From NCBI GenBank assembly GCA_002189035.1, contig NEEC01000013.1:1116001-1180000 (forward strand): a stretch of DNA of 64,000 bases, in the 5' to 3' direction. This DNA comes from Utricularia gibba. Lineage: Eukaryota > Streptophyta > Magnoliopsida > Lamiales > Lentibulariaceae. Shown here piece after piece: positions 33,880-44,832 of this stretch (the stretch's first letter is position 1; the number at the start of each line of letters is the position of its first letter). The position numbers and the translations under genes are program-made. The notes below the pieces were generated by a model that was given only the letters and a program-made list of their open reading frames with translations, was not told the origin of the DNA and searched no databases.

Positions 33880-35850
33880 ATGGAAATGTTGCACGACAAT
33901 GCTGCCAAGAAGACAAAGAGGTTGACTTCCGTTGTGTGGAATCATTTTGAAAGAATAAAAAAAGCAGATGCACAGTATGCTGTTTGTCTCCATTGCAAAA
34001 AGAAACTAAGTGGATCTAGTAATAGCGGTACAACGCATCTAAGGAACCATTTGTTGAGGTGTTTAAAGAGATCGAATTACGATGTTTCTCAGATACTTTC
34101 TGCAAAGAGGAAGAGGAAGGATACTATCCAGGGGCATCTACCAGCCATCACTTATGGGGAGGGCAGAATGAAAGACGAAGTCCTCAGCCCAATTCCTCTT
34201 AGGTTTGATCAGGAGCATAGAAGAGAAGAATTTATCCAAGCTATGAATCTAGGAAGTCTTAAATTTGACCAAGGACGTAGTCGGGTGGATCTTGCTCGAA
34301 TGATCATGCTTCATGGCTACCCTCTCAGCATGGTTGATCATGTTGGATTCCAGATATTTGTCAAAAACCTTCAGCCCATGTTTGAGTTCAAAGACTGTGG
34401 TACTGTTGAAATGGATTGTTTGAGTATTTATGTGAATCAGAAACAGAAAGTATATGGGATCCTTGATCGCTTACATGGTAGAATTAACGTCTCTGTCAAC
34501 ATTTGGGGCGCTGCTTGTGGTTCTGATTTCATTTGTCTCGTGGCGAGTTACATTGATGAGGACTGGAAGCTACAGAAGAAAATGCTTAACTTTATAGCAG
34601 TGGATCTATCTAGCTGCGATGTACTTTCTGAAGTTATTATCAATAACTTGACAGACTGGGGCGTTGATGGTAAATTGCTTTCCATGACATTCGATGATTG
34701 TTCTGCCAATGAACTAGCAGTGTTAAAGATCAAGGATTTATTAGCTCAAAACAGGCATATGTTAAAGGATGTGGAGTTATTTGACATGCGCTGTGTCGCA
34801 CATCTTTTGAAGTCTATCGCCTTAGAAATTATGGAAGCTAGCGAGAAACTAATACATAAAATCCGTGATTCCATTAGGCATGTCAAGAGTTCTCGAGCAT
34901 TGCTCAGTAAGTTCAGAGATACTGCTGACCAAGTTGGAATAGACAGTAGTAAATGCCTAGTACATGACGTCCCAGCCCGATGGGACTCGACTTATGCAAT
35001 GCTTCAAGCAGCTATCGAGTACAAGGGCGCTTTCTCATTTTTGCAAGAAAATGATTCATCGTTCTCGAAAGGTCTATCAGAAAAAGAGTGGGAGCAAGTG
35101 AGTTTGGTTGCAGCTTGCATCAAGTTACTAGTGGATTCCACTACCATCCTAATTGAAAACAAGCATCCGACAGCCAACATATTTTTCTCAGAGATATGTG
35201 ATTTGCACTTGCGGTTAATGGAGTGGTCAAAAAGCCCTGACGAGTTCCTCAGTTGTATGGCCTTGAAGATGAAGTACAAGTTCGACGTTCACTGGAACAA
35301 ATGCAGGTTGGTTTTGGCAGTAGCAGCTGTGTTGGATCCACGTTTCAAGATGAAGCTGGTTGAGTACTACTTCCTGGAGGTTTATGGCGATGCAGCTCCT
35401 CAACACATTGAAGAAGTTTCTACTGGTCTGAGGGAACTGTTCAATGAATACTCAAGAGAAACCTCCTGCGACCATGATTCAGCTCTTGTGGAAGACGGCC
35501 CACGAGATAAACTCAAGGGCTTTGACAAGTTCTTATACGAAACTTCACAAAGTCACAGCACAACGTCTGATTTGGAAAAGTACTTAGAGGACCCTGTGTT
35601 TCCAAGAAACTCGGATTTCAGCATTTTAAACTGGTGGAAAGTGCATGCTCCGAGGTATCCTGTTTTGTCAATGCTGGCACACGACGTTCTTTCCATTCAT
35701 GTCTCAACGCTAGAGCCGGAGTTCGCTTTCAGCAAAACAGGCAGAGTGCTTGATCCCTGCTATACCTCTTTGAACCCAGATACCAGAGAAGCTTTGCTCT
35801 GTGGGCGAGATTGGCTGCAAATGGAACCCGAGTGTAGTAGTAATCTGTGA
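33880..35850 (+). CDS. BED zinc-finger protein derived from a hAT transposase (DAYSLEEPER/RICESLEEPER-like)
   Basis: This is a single-exon 656-residue protein. The BED finger spans about residues 15-70, with Cys pair CLHC, then TTHLRNHLLRC. The RNase H-like core follows. The second catalytic-site segment reads TFDDCSANE, and the Arg-Trp motif is PARWDSTY. The C-terminal hAT dimerisation region includes NWWKVHAPRYPVLSMLAHD and EPEFAFSKTGRVLD. The first catalytic Asp, expected in a TxDxW-type motif, is replaced: the sequence reads SVNIWG. The long intact frame with a lost catalytic residue and no obvious terminal repeats fits domestication rather than a live transposon. Relatives act as DNA-binding regulators needed for growth. 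A young element with a fresh mutation is the less likely alternative. Confidence 0.88.
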   Translation: MEMLHDNAAKKTKRLTSVVWNHFERIKKADAQYAVCLHCKKKLSGSSNSGTTHLRNHLLRCLKRSNYDVSQILSAKRKRKDTIQGHLPAITYGEGRMKDEVLSPIPLRFDQEHRREEFIQAMNLGSLKFDQGRSRVDLARMIMLHGYPLSMVDHVGFQIFVKNLQPMFEFKDCGTVEMDCLSIYVNQKQKVYGILDRLHGRINVSVNIWGAACGSDFICLVASYIDEDWKLQKKMLNFIAVDLSSCDVLSEVIINNLTDWGVDGKLLSMTFDDCSANELAVLKIKDLLAQNRHMLKDVELFDMRCVAHLLKSIALEIMEASEKLIHKIRDSIRHVKSSRALLSKFRDTADQVGIDSSKCLVHDVPARWDSTYAMLQAAIEYKGAFSFLQENDSSFSKGLSEKEWEQVSLVAACIKLLVDSTTILIENKHPTANIFFSEICDLHLRLMEWSKSPDEFLSCMALKMKYKFDVHWNKCRLVLAVAAVLDPRFKMKLVEYYFLEVYGDAAPQHIEEVSTGLRELFNEYSRETSCDHDSALVEDGPRDKLKGFDKFLYETSQSHSTTSDLEKYLEDPVFPRNSDFSILNWWKVHAPRYPVLSMLAHDVLSIHVSTLEPEFAFSKTGRVLDPCYTSLNPDTREALLCGRDWLQMEPECSSNL

Positions 35851-36193
35851 CATATCAGCTGGTTCAATCCACATTCTTCTCAGAATTGTATGAAAAATGT
35901 ATGCAATTCAATCCAGAAAACCTTCCTCAAAACTGCATGTTTTTTCTTTCTTCTGAATTTCGTAACTCAAGAGTTTTTAATGGAGACTTCACGTGGAAAA
36001 CAGGTTTATTCAGCAGAACCTTGCTTCCGAATGGTACATGAACAAATGAATTGCCGAAGAAGCATATCTAGTGTCACATTCTTCTAAAAAGCTAAGTAAG
36101 GCAATAACAAGAATGAGAGATGAGGCTGAGGCACATGAAGGGAATAATTTGACAACAGCAGCAGTGCAGATGATCGGCAACTCCCCTTAAAAC
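35851..36193. other. Convergent 3' ends of hAT-derived gene and RHM
   Basis: These 343 bases lie between two converging stop codons and should contain both 3' UTRs. No gene is seen. Confidence 0.5.
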
Positions 36194-38286
36194 TCAGGCC
36201 CGACTTCTTCCGTTGGGTTCAAACACATACTTGATCAATGATTCCTTGATGGAGAGCATCTCAGGGAATTCCCCTTTGAGTTTGGAAGCATCCAGCTCGT
36301 TGTTGCTTCGGGGAGCAATGATCACCTTGGCTTGCTCTTCCAGGGTGAAGTTGGTCCATTTGAATTCAGGGTCGATGTAGTTCTTGTACATCTCCAGGAT
36401 CTCGTTGTGGCTAACAACACCAGGATTGGTGAAGTTCCATATGCCACGAAGGTTCCGCTTTGCCATCTCGATCGAAATGGGAAGGAGCTCATCCAAAATT
36501 GTCATGCTGTTGGGAATGTTAACCACCTTGTTGTATCTTGAGATCTTGGTGATGAAGTTCCGAGGGTTCGTCAAGTCAGATGATATGGGCATTCGAACCC
36601 TGAGTGTGCACACGTTGTCATATTCTTTCAGCAGCTCTTCGACCTAATGGGAAGCAAGCAAGAGCAGGGTTAATGAAAAAAGGAAAGCAGTAGGTGATTG
36701 AGTGGACATTGTTTTTTAAGTGACATTACCATGGCCTTGGTCTTTGAATAAAAAGAACCAGTAAAATTTGGGGTGTCTTCCTCCTTAAATCCCACACCAG
36801 AGCCTTCAGGGTGAGCAGGATCATACTCAAAAATGCACCCGGTGGTATAGTTTATCAGCAGGATGTTATGCTCCTTGCATACATCTGCCAAGGTTAGTGT
36901 ACCAGCAACGTTGGTTCTTATTGTTTCAGTTTTGTGACTCTCACACCAATCAACGTTGGGTCTCCCAGTAACACCCGCAGCATTGAAGACATGTGTTGGG
37001 TGAACAGAAAGAATATCAGAAACAAGCTGAGAGCGGTTCTCTAGACGGCCCTTTCCATATTCAAAAGGAATTCCCTGTTTCTCACACAGTTTTCCAAGCA
37101 AACCACCAATCCATCCAGTCTTACCGTAGATCAGGAACTTGAAGGCTGGTTTCTGAATGCTCTTTGTACCAGGAATCACCATTCCGGTGGCCTTCGAAGC
37201 CACGTAAATATCAGTTTTCTCAGATTCATACACCTCAGTTTGTCGTTCAATTCCGCCAGGCATCATCAGCATCCGGGGATGAGGAAGCAGTGCCCCAGAG
37301 ACATCACCCCACCAACCTGGATTGCTAGTATACCACTCCATTGTTTTCTTCAGCCCTTCTTCCCATGTGGTTCTTTCAAACCATCCCAGGTTTTTCAATT
37401 TCTGGTCATCAAGGAAGTAACGTTGATCATTAAAAGGCCTGTTCTCCACAAACTGTATACTATTGTCTGGATTCGTGTTGAATAATTTACAGATATCTTT
37501 GGCTACATCTATAACTCGCCTTTCCTTCTTTGTTCCAATGTTGTACACATGACCGACTTCTCCTTTGTGTAGGATCACTTCAAATGCCTCCGCTACATCC
37601 TCACAGAAAAGGTAGCTTCGCACATTCGAGCCATCCCCGTGAATAGGAAGGGGCTTGCCCTTCATAGCTAGAAGAATAAACTTGGGGATCAGCTTTTCAG
37701 GAAACTGATTAGGCCCATAAACATTGTTTCCACGAGTGGTAATCACCGGTAATCCATAAGATCTCCCATAAGCCATTACCAACATCTCAGCCCCGGCTTT
37801 AGTAGCAGAATAGGGATTTGTGGGAAGAAGCTGAGAGGCCTCATGATTTCCCACGACAGCATCCTCATCAGTCTCCCCGTACACCTCATCTGTGCTAACA
37901 TGAATGAACCTTTTGATCTGTCCAGTAACTTTACATGCCTCCAGAAGCACGTGAGTGCCATAAATATTGTTCTTTGTGAACTCAAAGCTGTTACCAAATG
38001 AATTGTCAACATGGGTCTGAGCAGCAAAATGCATTATGGTGTCGATGCTCTCCGTGATGAGAACATAGTTAACGAGGTCAGCACTGGCAATATCTCCCTT
38101 TACAAACTTGAAGTTTTGCGAGGACGAGGACGGCTTGAGGTTTTTAATATTCGAGCAGTAGTCCAGTTTGTCAAGCACCACAATCTTGTAATCGGGGTAG
38201 TTCCTGACGAGTCTATTAGCAACATGAGACGCTATAAATCCAGCAGCACCAGTGATGAGGATGTTCTTCGGCTTAAATGTTGTCAT
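36194..38286 (-). CDS. RHM: UDP-rhamnose synthase (RHM)
   Basis: This cytosolic enzyme converts UDP-glucose to UDP-L-rhamnose for pectin (RG-I) and flavonoid rhamnosylation. The protein has 668 residues, the usual length, from two coding exons, 38286-36730 and 36643-36194. The N-terminal half is a UDP-glucose 4,6-dehydratase. It has the NAD site GAAGFIAS (about 12-19) and the catalytic YSATK motif preceded by the Asp-Glu of STDEVYGE. The C-terminal half, from about 385, is the 3,5-epimerase/4-keto-reductase with the second nucleotide site GKTGWIGG and the YSKTK motif just before the intron. Both halves are intact. The paralogue (RHM1, 2 or 3) is not resolved. A GT-AG intron in the 5' UTR is likely at 38717-38300, and a TATA box lies at 38862-38874. 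Confidence 0.96.
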
Positions 38287-38299
38287 AATTTTTCAGTGT

Positions 38300-38717
38300 C
38301 TGCAAAAGAAGCACGTCCACAAGTTTTCAGTATTCATACATGAGCACGGCAGATTCCCGTGCTGCAACAGAGATCTAGTCAACTTCTCTGTTGCAACTGT
38401 TTCCTGATCCAATAGCTTCATGAACACATTCACAATGAACAATCAATGTGCATTTCGAAATCAAAGATCTCAGCCCGAGATCAGGGTAATGTATCAACAG
38501 ACTTGGGATTTGCAGATCCAACCAAAATTCCGTCAAACCCATCCTTTCCCCTTACCAAACTCAAGCATATACAAAATTCAGTCAAGATATGGACACAAAA
38601 TAAACAGATCGAACACTAAAATAAACACAGTTCATAAAACTTCGGTATCCAAAGCATTCAAGATGGATCAAAATGAATGTCGGTCCCTGGTCAAAAAGGA
38701 AAAATCAAGAAACTCAC
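38300..38717 (-). other. Probable 5' UTR intron of RHM
   Basis: On the minus strand a consensus donor (C, then GTGAGT) at 38717-38712 and an acceptor (TTTTGCAG) ending at 38300 frame a 418-base interval immediately upstream of the RHM ATG (13 bases of leader follow). Leader introns are common in highly expressed plant genes and often raise expression. Confidence 0.6.
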
Positions 38718-38861
38718 GTATTTAATCAAACTCCGAGAGAGGATCGGGCGGCCGGCGAAGAAATCGGAGAAAAAAAATCAGAAAATCCGCATACAGAAGA
38801 AGGAATCCGCGTGAAACGGGAAAAGATGAAAGAACGAGGAAGTCCAGCACTATGTAGGCGG

Positions 38862-38874
38862 TATTTATATATAT
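38862..38874 (-). promoter_or_regulatory. TATA box of RHM
   Basis: The minus-strand sequence TATATATAAATA lies about 145 bases upstream of the proposed leader intron donor and fits a canonical TATA box. Confidence 0.65.
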
Positions 38875-38939
38875 GTGTGAGTTTGTAGCCTCCAGTTCCG
38901 TTGCTCGGCAGTGCACCCTCCCTCTTCAAAGTCAGACGC

Positions 38940-40825
38940 GATACACGCTTTCAAAGTAGTATGTCGTGAATCTTAAATTGAATTTTTCACACCAAGTCCA
39001 TGTTATGTGAACATAATTTTCTAAAGTAATTTTGCTTAGTTTTTAAATATTCAAATATTTAATCATTTTATAATAAAATTAAAAATTCATATTTTATTAT
39101 TGATTTAAAAAATTATTCAATTTATCAAATATATGGTTTAATGATTAATTTTTTATTTAAAATAATCTATTTATATTATAATATTAATATATTAAAATTT
39201 ATAATTTATTTTATTAACACTGTGTTTTGGAAAATTATTAAATCTATTTTTATTTTTCAAAAATAAAAATAATTTTGTTTTAAAATACTATCAATTATAA
39301 GTACACTAATTTTACTTTTTATTTATACTTTTTTAAAATAACTTTAAAAAATAAAAATATCTTTTAAAAATTTTTCAGAACACTAATTAAATTTTATAAG
39401 ATAATTTTATACTATACTAAAAAACATTTTTTATAATTTTAAATTATTTATATTTACATAATCTTATAATTGATTTTAACATAATCTGAATTACTGATTC
39501 AAAATACATAATAGGTTCTATATTATTAGTTGACTATTTTTCTAAATGATTGGATGCGGTATTATTATGAAAAAAGTATTTTATCATGTACTGCCGACGC
39601 ATTGAAGATTAGATGCCGTCCACGTACCCCACAAACTTCATTATTGGTACAAACTAATACCTAATAATTCACAATAAGAGACACCGAGGCCACATACATA
39701 ATCTCTTGGATTAGCGGCTAACACGTTTCGTTTATTCCTTTCATTCCACATCTCATAAATGTGCTTCCAATCACATTTATAATAGAATTTGCTATAATGT
39801 TTGAATTTAATAATTATTCTAAATATGAATTGATTTTATAAGAAACGAATTGGTTTTGACTATGTAAGTTTCAAGATTCATTTGCCTATTGAGAAATTTC
39901 TAGGTAAAATGTGTATTTAAAGTATTATGTTCGTAAAATACATATAATATATATATAATTTTTAATTTTCAAATTTAATATATCGAGACAACACAACTTT
40001 AACATAAAAAAAATTGTAACATATCAAATTGTAGTGTTTTAAAAACGAGTTCAACCTATACTTCGATTTATTCTTAGTTTTGAGTTCAACTTTTTCTATA
40101 ATGAGTTGAATTCATTATAAATATATTATAAAAATATAATAATTATTTAAATTTAATGGAAATTTTAAAATATATATACGAATCAAAAAAATCATGAGAT
40201 TGAATTAATCGAATCGAATCTTTAATTCAACACATGATTTTAAAATACTAAGTTTTCATTATATTTTTTATTAAAAATATAATGAAAATCCAATGTGTAT
40301 TTTTTAAAATATATTTACATAATAAATATATAAAAATATATTGTTCATTGTATTTATTATATATTCTTTAAAATATATAAAAATATTTTAAACCGAATCG
40401 AATCTTTATATTACAATAAGTTTTCATTAATTATTAATTTTTTTATTAAAACGATATTTAGTAAAAAGTATATTTTTATTAAAGAAAATCAATTAATTCG
40501 CTAGAATCTTAACATGGGATCTATATATATTTTAATGCATGCATATTAATCGGTAATTCGATATTTATTCTGTGTACGTGCAATAAATTTATATTTAAAT
40601 ATTAAATTTTAGATGGAATGGTCGGTGGTGGCCCACAATTGGTGGAATCCAAAACTAATTTGCTTCCCCCCTCCGGCCACTTTCAAAGATCCAAATGAAA
40701 AAACCTCTGCCGCCGCCGCGAAATATTCAAAGATTCGGACGCTCCCGCCGCCGTGAAATTTCGTCTCGTCTCCACGACTTGTTTATAGACCATGGATTTT
40801 CTCCGCTTGTTTACCGACGGAGCAC
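38940..40825. other. AT-rich intergenic region
   Basis: The interval is extremely AT-rich from about 38980 to 40600, with stops in all frames and no recognisable element. The final 200 bases before 40826 are GC-richer and hold the leader of the PHD gene. I saw no convincing terminal repeats or LTRs. Confidence 0.6.
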
Positions 40826-41884
40826 ATGGAGTTCAATTACCAGTGTTTGCCTCCCTTGAAAAGGTTCAAGCTGATGCACCAAGAACAGCAACAAGCCAAT
40901 TCCTCCATGAAGGCTGTATCTGAAGGCATTGCTAGTCAGTCGAACCTTCCAGCGAAGAAGCGAAAGGGATGCGTTGATTCATCGCCGTTTTTGCCGGTTT
41001 CCTCCCCTGCTCACAGTTACTGTTTGCCGGCTAAGAAAAAGGTGTGGGCGCTTCCGCCTTTTGACCTGAATCTCGAATGGGGACCCTCTTTTGATCCCGA
41101 GTTCGAGAAACCTTCAGAAATAAGCGGTTCGGATGAGAACAACGGTGTTGGCGTCGAAGAATCACCCGCTAGGGATGCAGAAGAAAGTGCCGCTTACACG
41201 GACGATGATGATGGGATTGCTTGTGCTGTGTGCCAGAGCACGGACGGGGATCCAGTGGATCCGATCGTCCTTTGCGATGGCTGCGATCTGATGGTGCACT
41301 CATCTTGCTACGGTTATCCATTGACAAATGGTGTTCCAGAGGGTGACTGGTTTTGTGCTCAATGTCTCGAGTCAAAATCCATCAATGTTGAGCAGCCTCT
41401 CTCTTGCTGCCTTTGCCCTAATTCCGGCGGTGCTTTGAAGCGTACTACCGACGGCAGGTGGGCTCATCTGGTTTGTTCTATTTATGTGCCCGAGGTGTTT
41501 TTTCTAGACCCTGAAAACAGAGAAGGCATTGACTGTGGGAAGGTTGCAAAGAGAAGATGGGAGCAGAATTGTTATATATGTGAATCTCATGAGGGATGTG
41601 TGGTTGATTGCTCGGAACCCAAGTGCCAATTGACCTTCCACGTGACTTGTGGAATGAAGGAAGAGCTCTGCATGGAGTACAGACAAGGGAAGAAAAGGGG
41701 AGCCGTTGTTGCTGCGTTTTGCAGATCTCATACTGATCTTTGGAAGAAGGTAGATTTCTATAGTGATGCTTACTAACTGAGCCATGCATTTCGAGATTCT
41801 AACATATAAATGTTTGTTGGTGATGTGCAGCAAGAGCAAACAGGGAAGTTCAAGATTGTAGCAAGAGATAAGAGCAAGGAATGA
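40826..41884 (+). CDS. PHD/extended-PHD finger chromatin protein
   Basis: This is a predicted nuclear histone reader of 325 residues from two exons, 40826-41749 and 41831-41884, the second coding only 17 residues (QEQTGKFKIVARDKSKE). The N terminus carries basic stretches (PAKKRKG, LPAKKKVW) that could be nuclear localisation signals, then an acidic segment. A canonical PHD finger covers about 134-182 (Cys4-His-Cys3, with CAVCQSTDGDP, LCDGCDLMVHSSCYG, WFCAQC). An extended PHD follows, about 195-305, with CCLCPNSGGALK, WAHLVCSIYVPEV and CYICESHEGCVVDC. This PHD-knuckle-ePHD layout is that of Jade/BRPF/AF10-type proteins, without any bromodomain or enzyme domain here. Target mark and complex cannot be read from sequence. 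Confidence 0.9.
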
Positions 41885-42429
41885 TGTGATGTAACCTGTC
41901 ACAGTATTTGTTTTTGCTACTGGTTGTTCTTAGGGAGTAGCCCAAGTGTTTGTTTAGTTCACACTTGCTTTCTCTGTTGCAATTCAAAACTTCTTGAGGT
42001 GAATGAAGTTATCATTACGCAGCAGATATTATATCCCTTTCATACATCCAAATTCCAAAGTCTTAAAAATGGTGCTCAAATCATATGATCCATGACTATG
42101 TTTGGAAGGGTTTTGGTGTGAGAATGCAGATATTATGTAAAGGACAAACCGCAGCTGGCTTGACATAAGTTCATCCACATCTGTTGACAAACTTTTCTCT
42201 ATTATATTGTTCTTGTATGAGTTGGCTGAGTTTCTCCAGCTCGAATGATGAAAAAGGTTGAAGGATCTCAATTGAGTAATGAATAAAGATGCCATGCTGG
42301 ATACATGGGCTGCTGGCTTATAAACGTCAAGGCATAACAAACAAAGCCTGTCTTAATCCTTTCCGTTCATTTCTTCTGTTACTTTGTTCTTCCTGGTTTT
42401 TCTCTGCGGTTTGCATCCACAGATTTCAG
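41885..42429. other. Spacer between PHD gene and receptor-kinase remnant
   Basis: The first 150-200 bases are probably the PHD gene 3' UTR. No coding sequence is supported in the rest. Confidence 0.45.
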
Positions 42430-43749
42430 ATGGGAGTTCCTCAGAATCTTCCCTTCTATGTGGCTGTTTCTGTTGTGGCATTTGTCATCTCCAAGATAAT
42501 CATCGGATTCCTTTGCTACCGCCGCTGGAAGCGCAAGCAGGCGGTCATTCATGACAGCTTCACCGGTAACTACCTTCATTTGAATGCACCCACCCTGTTT
42601 CTTAATGACATGGGAATGCTTCAATCTTTAAGGTGGGAAACTGGTGATGTTCGAGTCAGTAAGAACCAAGAACTTGAGAAAGGAGTTATTGAACAAGGCA
42701 ATGAAGCTAAGCAACAAGGACTTCATCGGAGCAGGTGGACAAGGCACTGTGTACAAGCTTGAGATAAATCGAGAAATATCGTTTGCTGTGAAGAAGCTGA
42801 ACAAACTTGGCTCTGGGCAAGATCGGGGATTCGAGAGAGAGCTTGAAGCTACATTGCAGCATCACTCTGCAATCTCCTCGTTTACGAGCTCATGCCCAAC
42901 GGAAGCCTCGAATCCTTCCTCCACGGTAGATATACACCTCGATCTTAGGTTAAACCACTGTTTTTTGATGCCTTTCCCCATGTGGGTTCAAAGATGGGAT
43001 TGTGAGTTGGATGCAGGGAAGTGTAAGAAGAAGACGGTGCTGAATTGGGATTCAAGATACAGGATAGTAGTGGGAGCAGCAAGAGGAATACGTTACCTTC
43101 ACCATCATTGTATTCCTCATATAATTCACAGAGACATCAAGTCCAGCAACATTCCTCTCGATCACAACCTGGAAGCTCGTGTTTCTGATTTCGGGCTGGC
43201 AACTTTGATGGAACCTGACAGAACCCATGTCACCACTCAAGTCATCGGGACTTTCGGTTACTTACACGGGTCGCTTACACTTTTTCGCAGGTGTCAGTTT
43301 GAGATGTGGCGCAGGGTATATAGACACTGGAAAAGCGTCATCTAAGTTTACAGCTACGGAGTTGTGCTGCTAGAGCTTCTAACGGGGAAAAGACCGTCCG
43401 ATCAAACGTTCATCGAAGAGGGTTCCAACCTGTGACATGGGTACTGTATGAAGTTGAACTGCTTTTACTGTGTTATCCTCCGCGCTTATCTGGATAAACA
43501 ACAAGCGCAATGTCTACTGTTCCCCAGCAGGTGAAATCTGTTGTGTAAGAGGAGGAAGAAAGAGTGGTCGATGAGAACTTGGTGGATGGCTCCACACCAG
43601 AAATCCAGCAAGTTTTTGGCATCGCAGCGTTGTGCCTGGAGGTGGAGCCATCCAACAGACCCACCATGCCCCAGGTCATCAAAATGTTGGAGGAAATAAG
43701 GCACAATGGACAGTCCGATGTATTAAGTCAAAAATTAACATTGATTTGA
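42430..43749 (+). pseudogene. Decayed receptor-like kinase (membrane anchor plus kinase domain)
   Basis: The remnant keeps the order of a receptor-like kinase without large ectodomain. An ATG at 42430 opens a membrane helix (VAVSVVAFVISKIIIGFLCY). A plausible intron (42566-42632) then joins it to a kinase start with GAGGQGTVYKL and FAVKKL. A deletion of about 20 codons near 42860-42873 removes the segment between alpha-C and the hinge. The hinge resumes in another frame (LLVYELMPNGSLESFLHG). After intron 42926-43016 the catalytic loop HRDIKSSN and SDFGLATLMEPD are present. The APE region after GTFGYL is scrambled near 43265-43310. GVVLLELLTGKRPSD continues in another frame, with a stop at about 43432-43436. 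A further in-frame TAA precedes VVDENLVDGSTPE near 43547. Several independent lesions mean a true pseudogene, even allowing for assembly errors. Confidence 0.85.
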
Positions 43750-43904
43750 ACTATCAAAACATTGCTTCCACACAGGTTGGTTTCTGAGAATCCTAATCAC
43801 CTGTGTTGTTCTTGAAAATGAAATCTCTGGTTTTCATAGACGGTGAAGAAAGGCTAGTAATTGAAATTCCGTTGCCTACCCCTTTGAGAAGAAGCTGGCA
43901 TGAT

Positions 43905-44510
43905 CTAGTTTGAAGAGGACTGCTTCAGAGAACACGCCACGGCCTGCGCCCAGTGCCTGAGTCTGGTTTTGAGACGCTGAGGATCTTCAGCTGCATAAGA
44001 TTTGACACGTTAAGAGGATACAAATGTACATGAAACCATGGAGGGGTTGGTCTTTTTACTGGCGGGGATGATCTTAAAGGCATCGGAATCGGGATCGGAG
44101 GTGGTGCTGCCGGGGCTGGAAACAGGGCTACTGGAAAGCTGTCTGTTGACGGCGAAATAGAGATCCAATGCCGGGAGAGTGGAAGAGAGACGCTGCCTAT
44201 TTTCTTCATTGAAATCGAATCCCAGTTCTATGCACGCCTTGAGCTCGTTGAGATCCTCGTCGGTCAGTGAATCCGCTTCCCCACCAGCATTCCCATTCCT
44301 CCGCCGCTCCTGCAGCAGAAACTGGCGCCGCCTCCGCTCCCACGCTAAGGCCCGAGGGACCTCGCACATTGACAGCTGCTTCGACAGCTTTTTACGTGGG
44401 CTCACGTTTCTACGGAACGACGGAGCCAGCTCCAACGTCTGCAGGTCCTCGTTGGCGTCCGACGGCGGAGATGAAGAAGTTGATGACGATGGCTTTTGCA
44501 GATGTTCCAT
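43905..44510 (-). CDS. DUF1685 family protein
   Basis: This is a plant-specific protein of unknown function, 178 residues from two exons, 44510-44060 and 43990-43905. The ATG at 44510 (MEHLQKPSSS) is the first real ATG; the frame stays open upstream but only from a TTG. The N terminus is Ser-rich. A basic patch (RRNVSPRKKLSKQLS) and an Arg-rich helix (WERRRRQFLLQERRR) lead to the DUF1685 core, SLTDEDLNELKACIELGF ... TLPALDLYF. The second exon supplies the conserved tail RLKTRLRHWAQAVACSL. The splice junction (A|CT, Thr) is in phase and restores the family C terminus. The gene is tandem with the WVD2-like gene upstream on the same strand. No enzymatic motif is visible. Confidence 0.85.
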
Positions 44511-44832
44511 TTTTACCCACAACCACGGCGGAGGAAGCTGCAGAACCGCCTCAACCCGCCGTGACGTCGACGATTGGATTATGGCTGGGAAACAAAGCCA
44601 CCTTTTTTCGATGAACTTAAATAAACGGTTCAAGAGAACGCCGGCGGTTTCGGAGTTGCCCCCCTTTTTTGACCGACGCAACGCCTCCGATAATGAAGGG
44701 GGCCGTTGGTTCGTTTGCGTCAACTAGAAAAAAGGATGCAACCCCCCCAAGTCATATTCATGAGTGGCACAACAAGGAGACTCAAAATTTCTAATCAGTC
44801 GAAAGGGCACTCAGAAGTCGAAAGGTTCACCT

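Noticed and set aside
38940-40600. LTR retrotransposon or other large element in the AT-rich gap
   Set aside because: No terminal repeats, primer-binding site or polyprotein remnants are seen; it looks like simple AT-rich spacer.
44511-44723. Longer N terminus of the DUF1685 protein
   Set aside because: The extension starts at a TTG codon and has no family similarity; the first ATG is at 44510.
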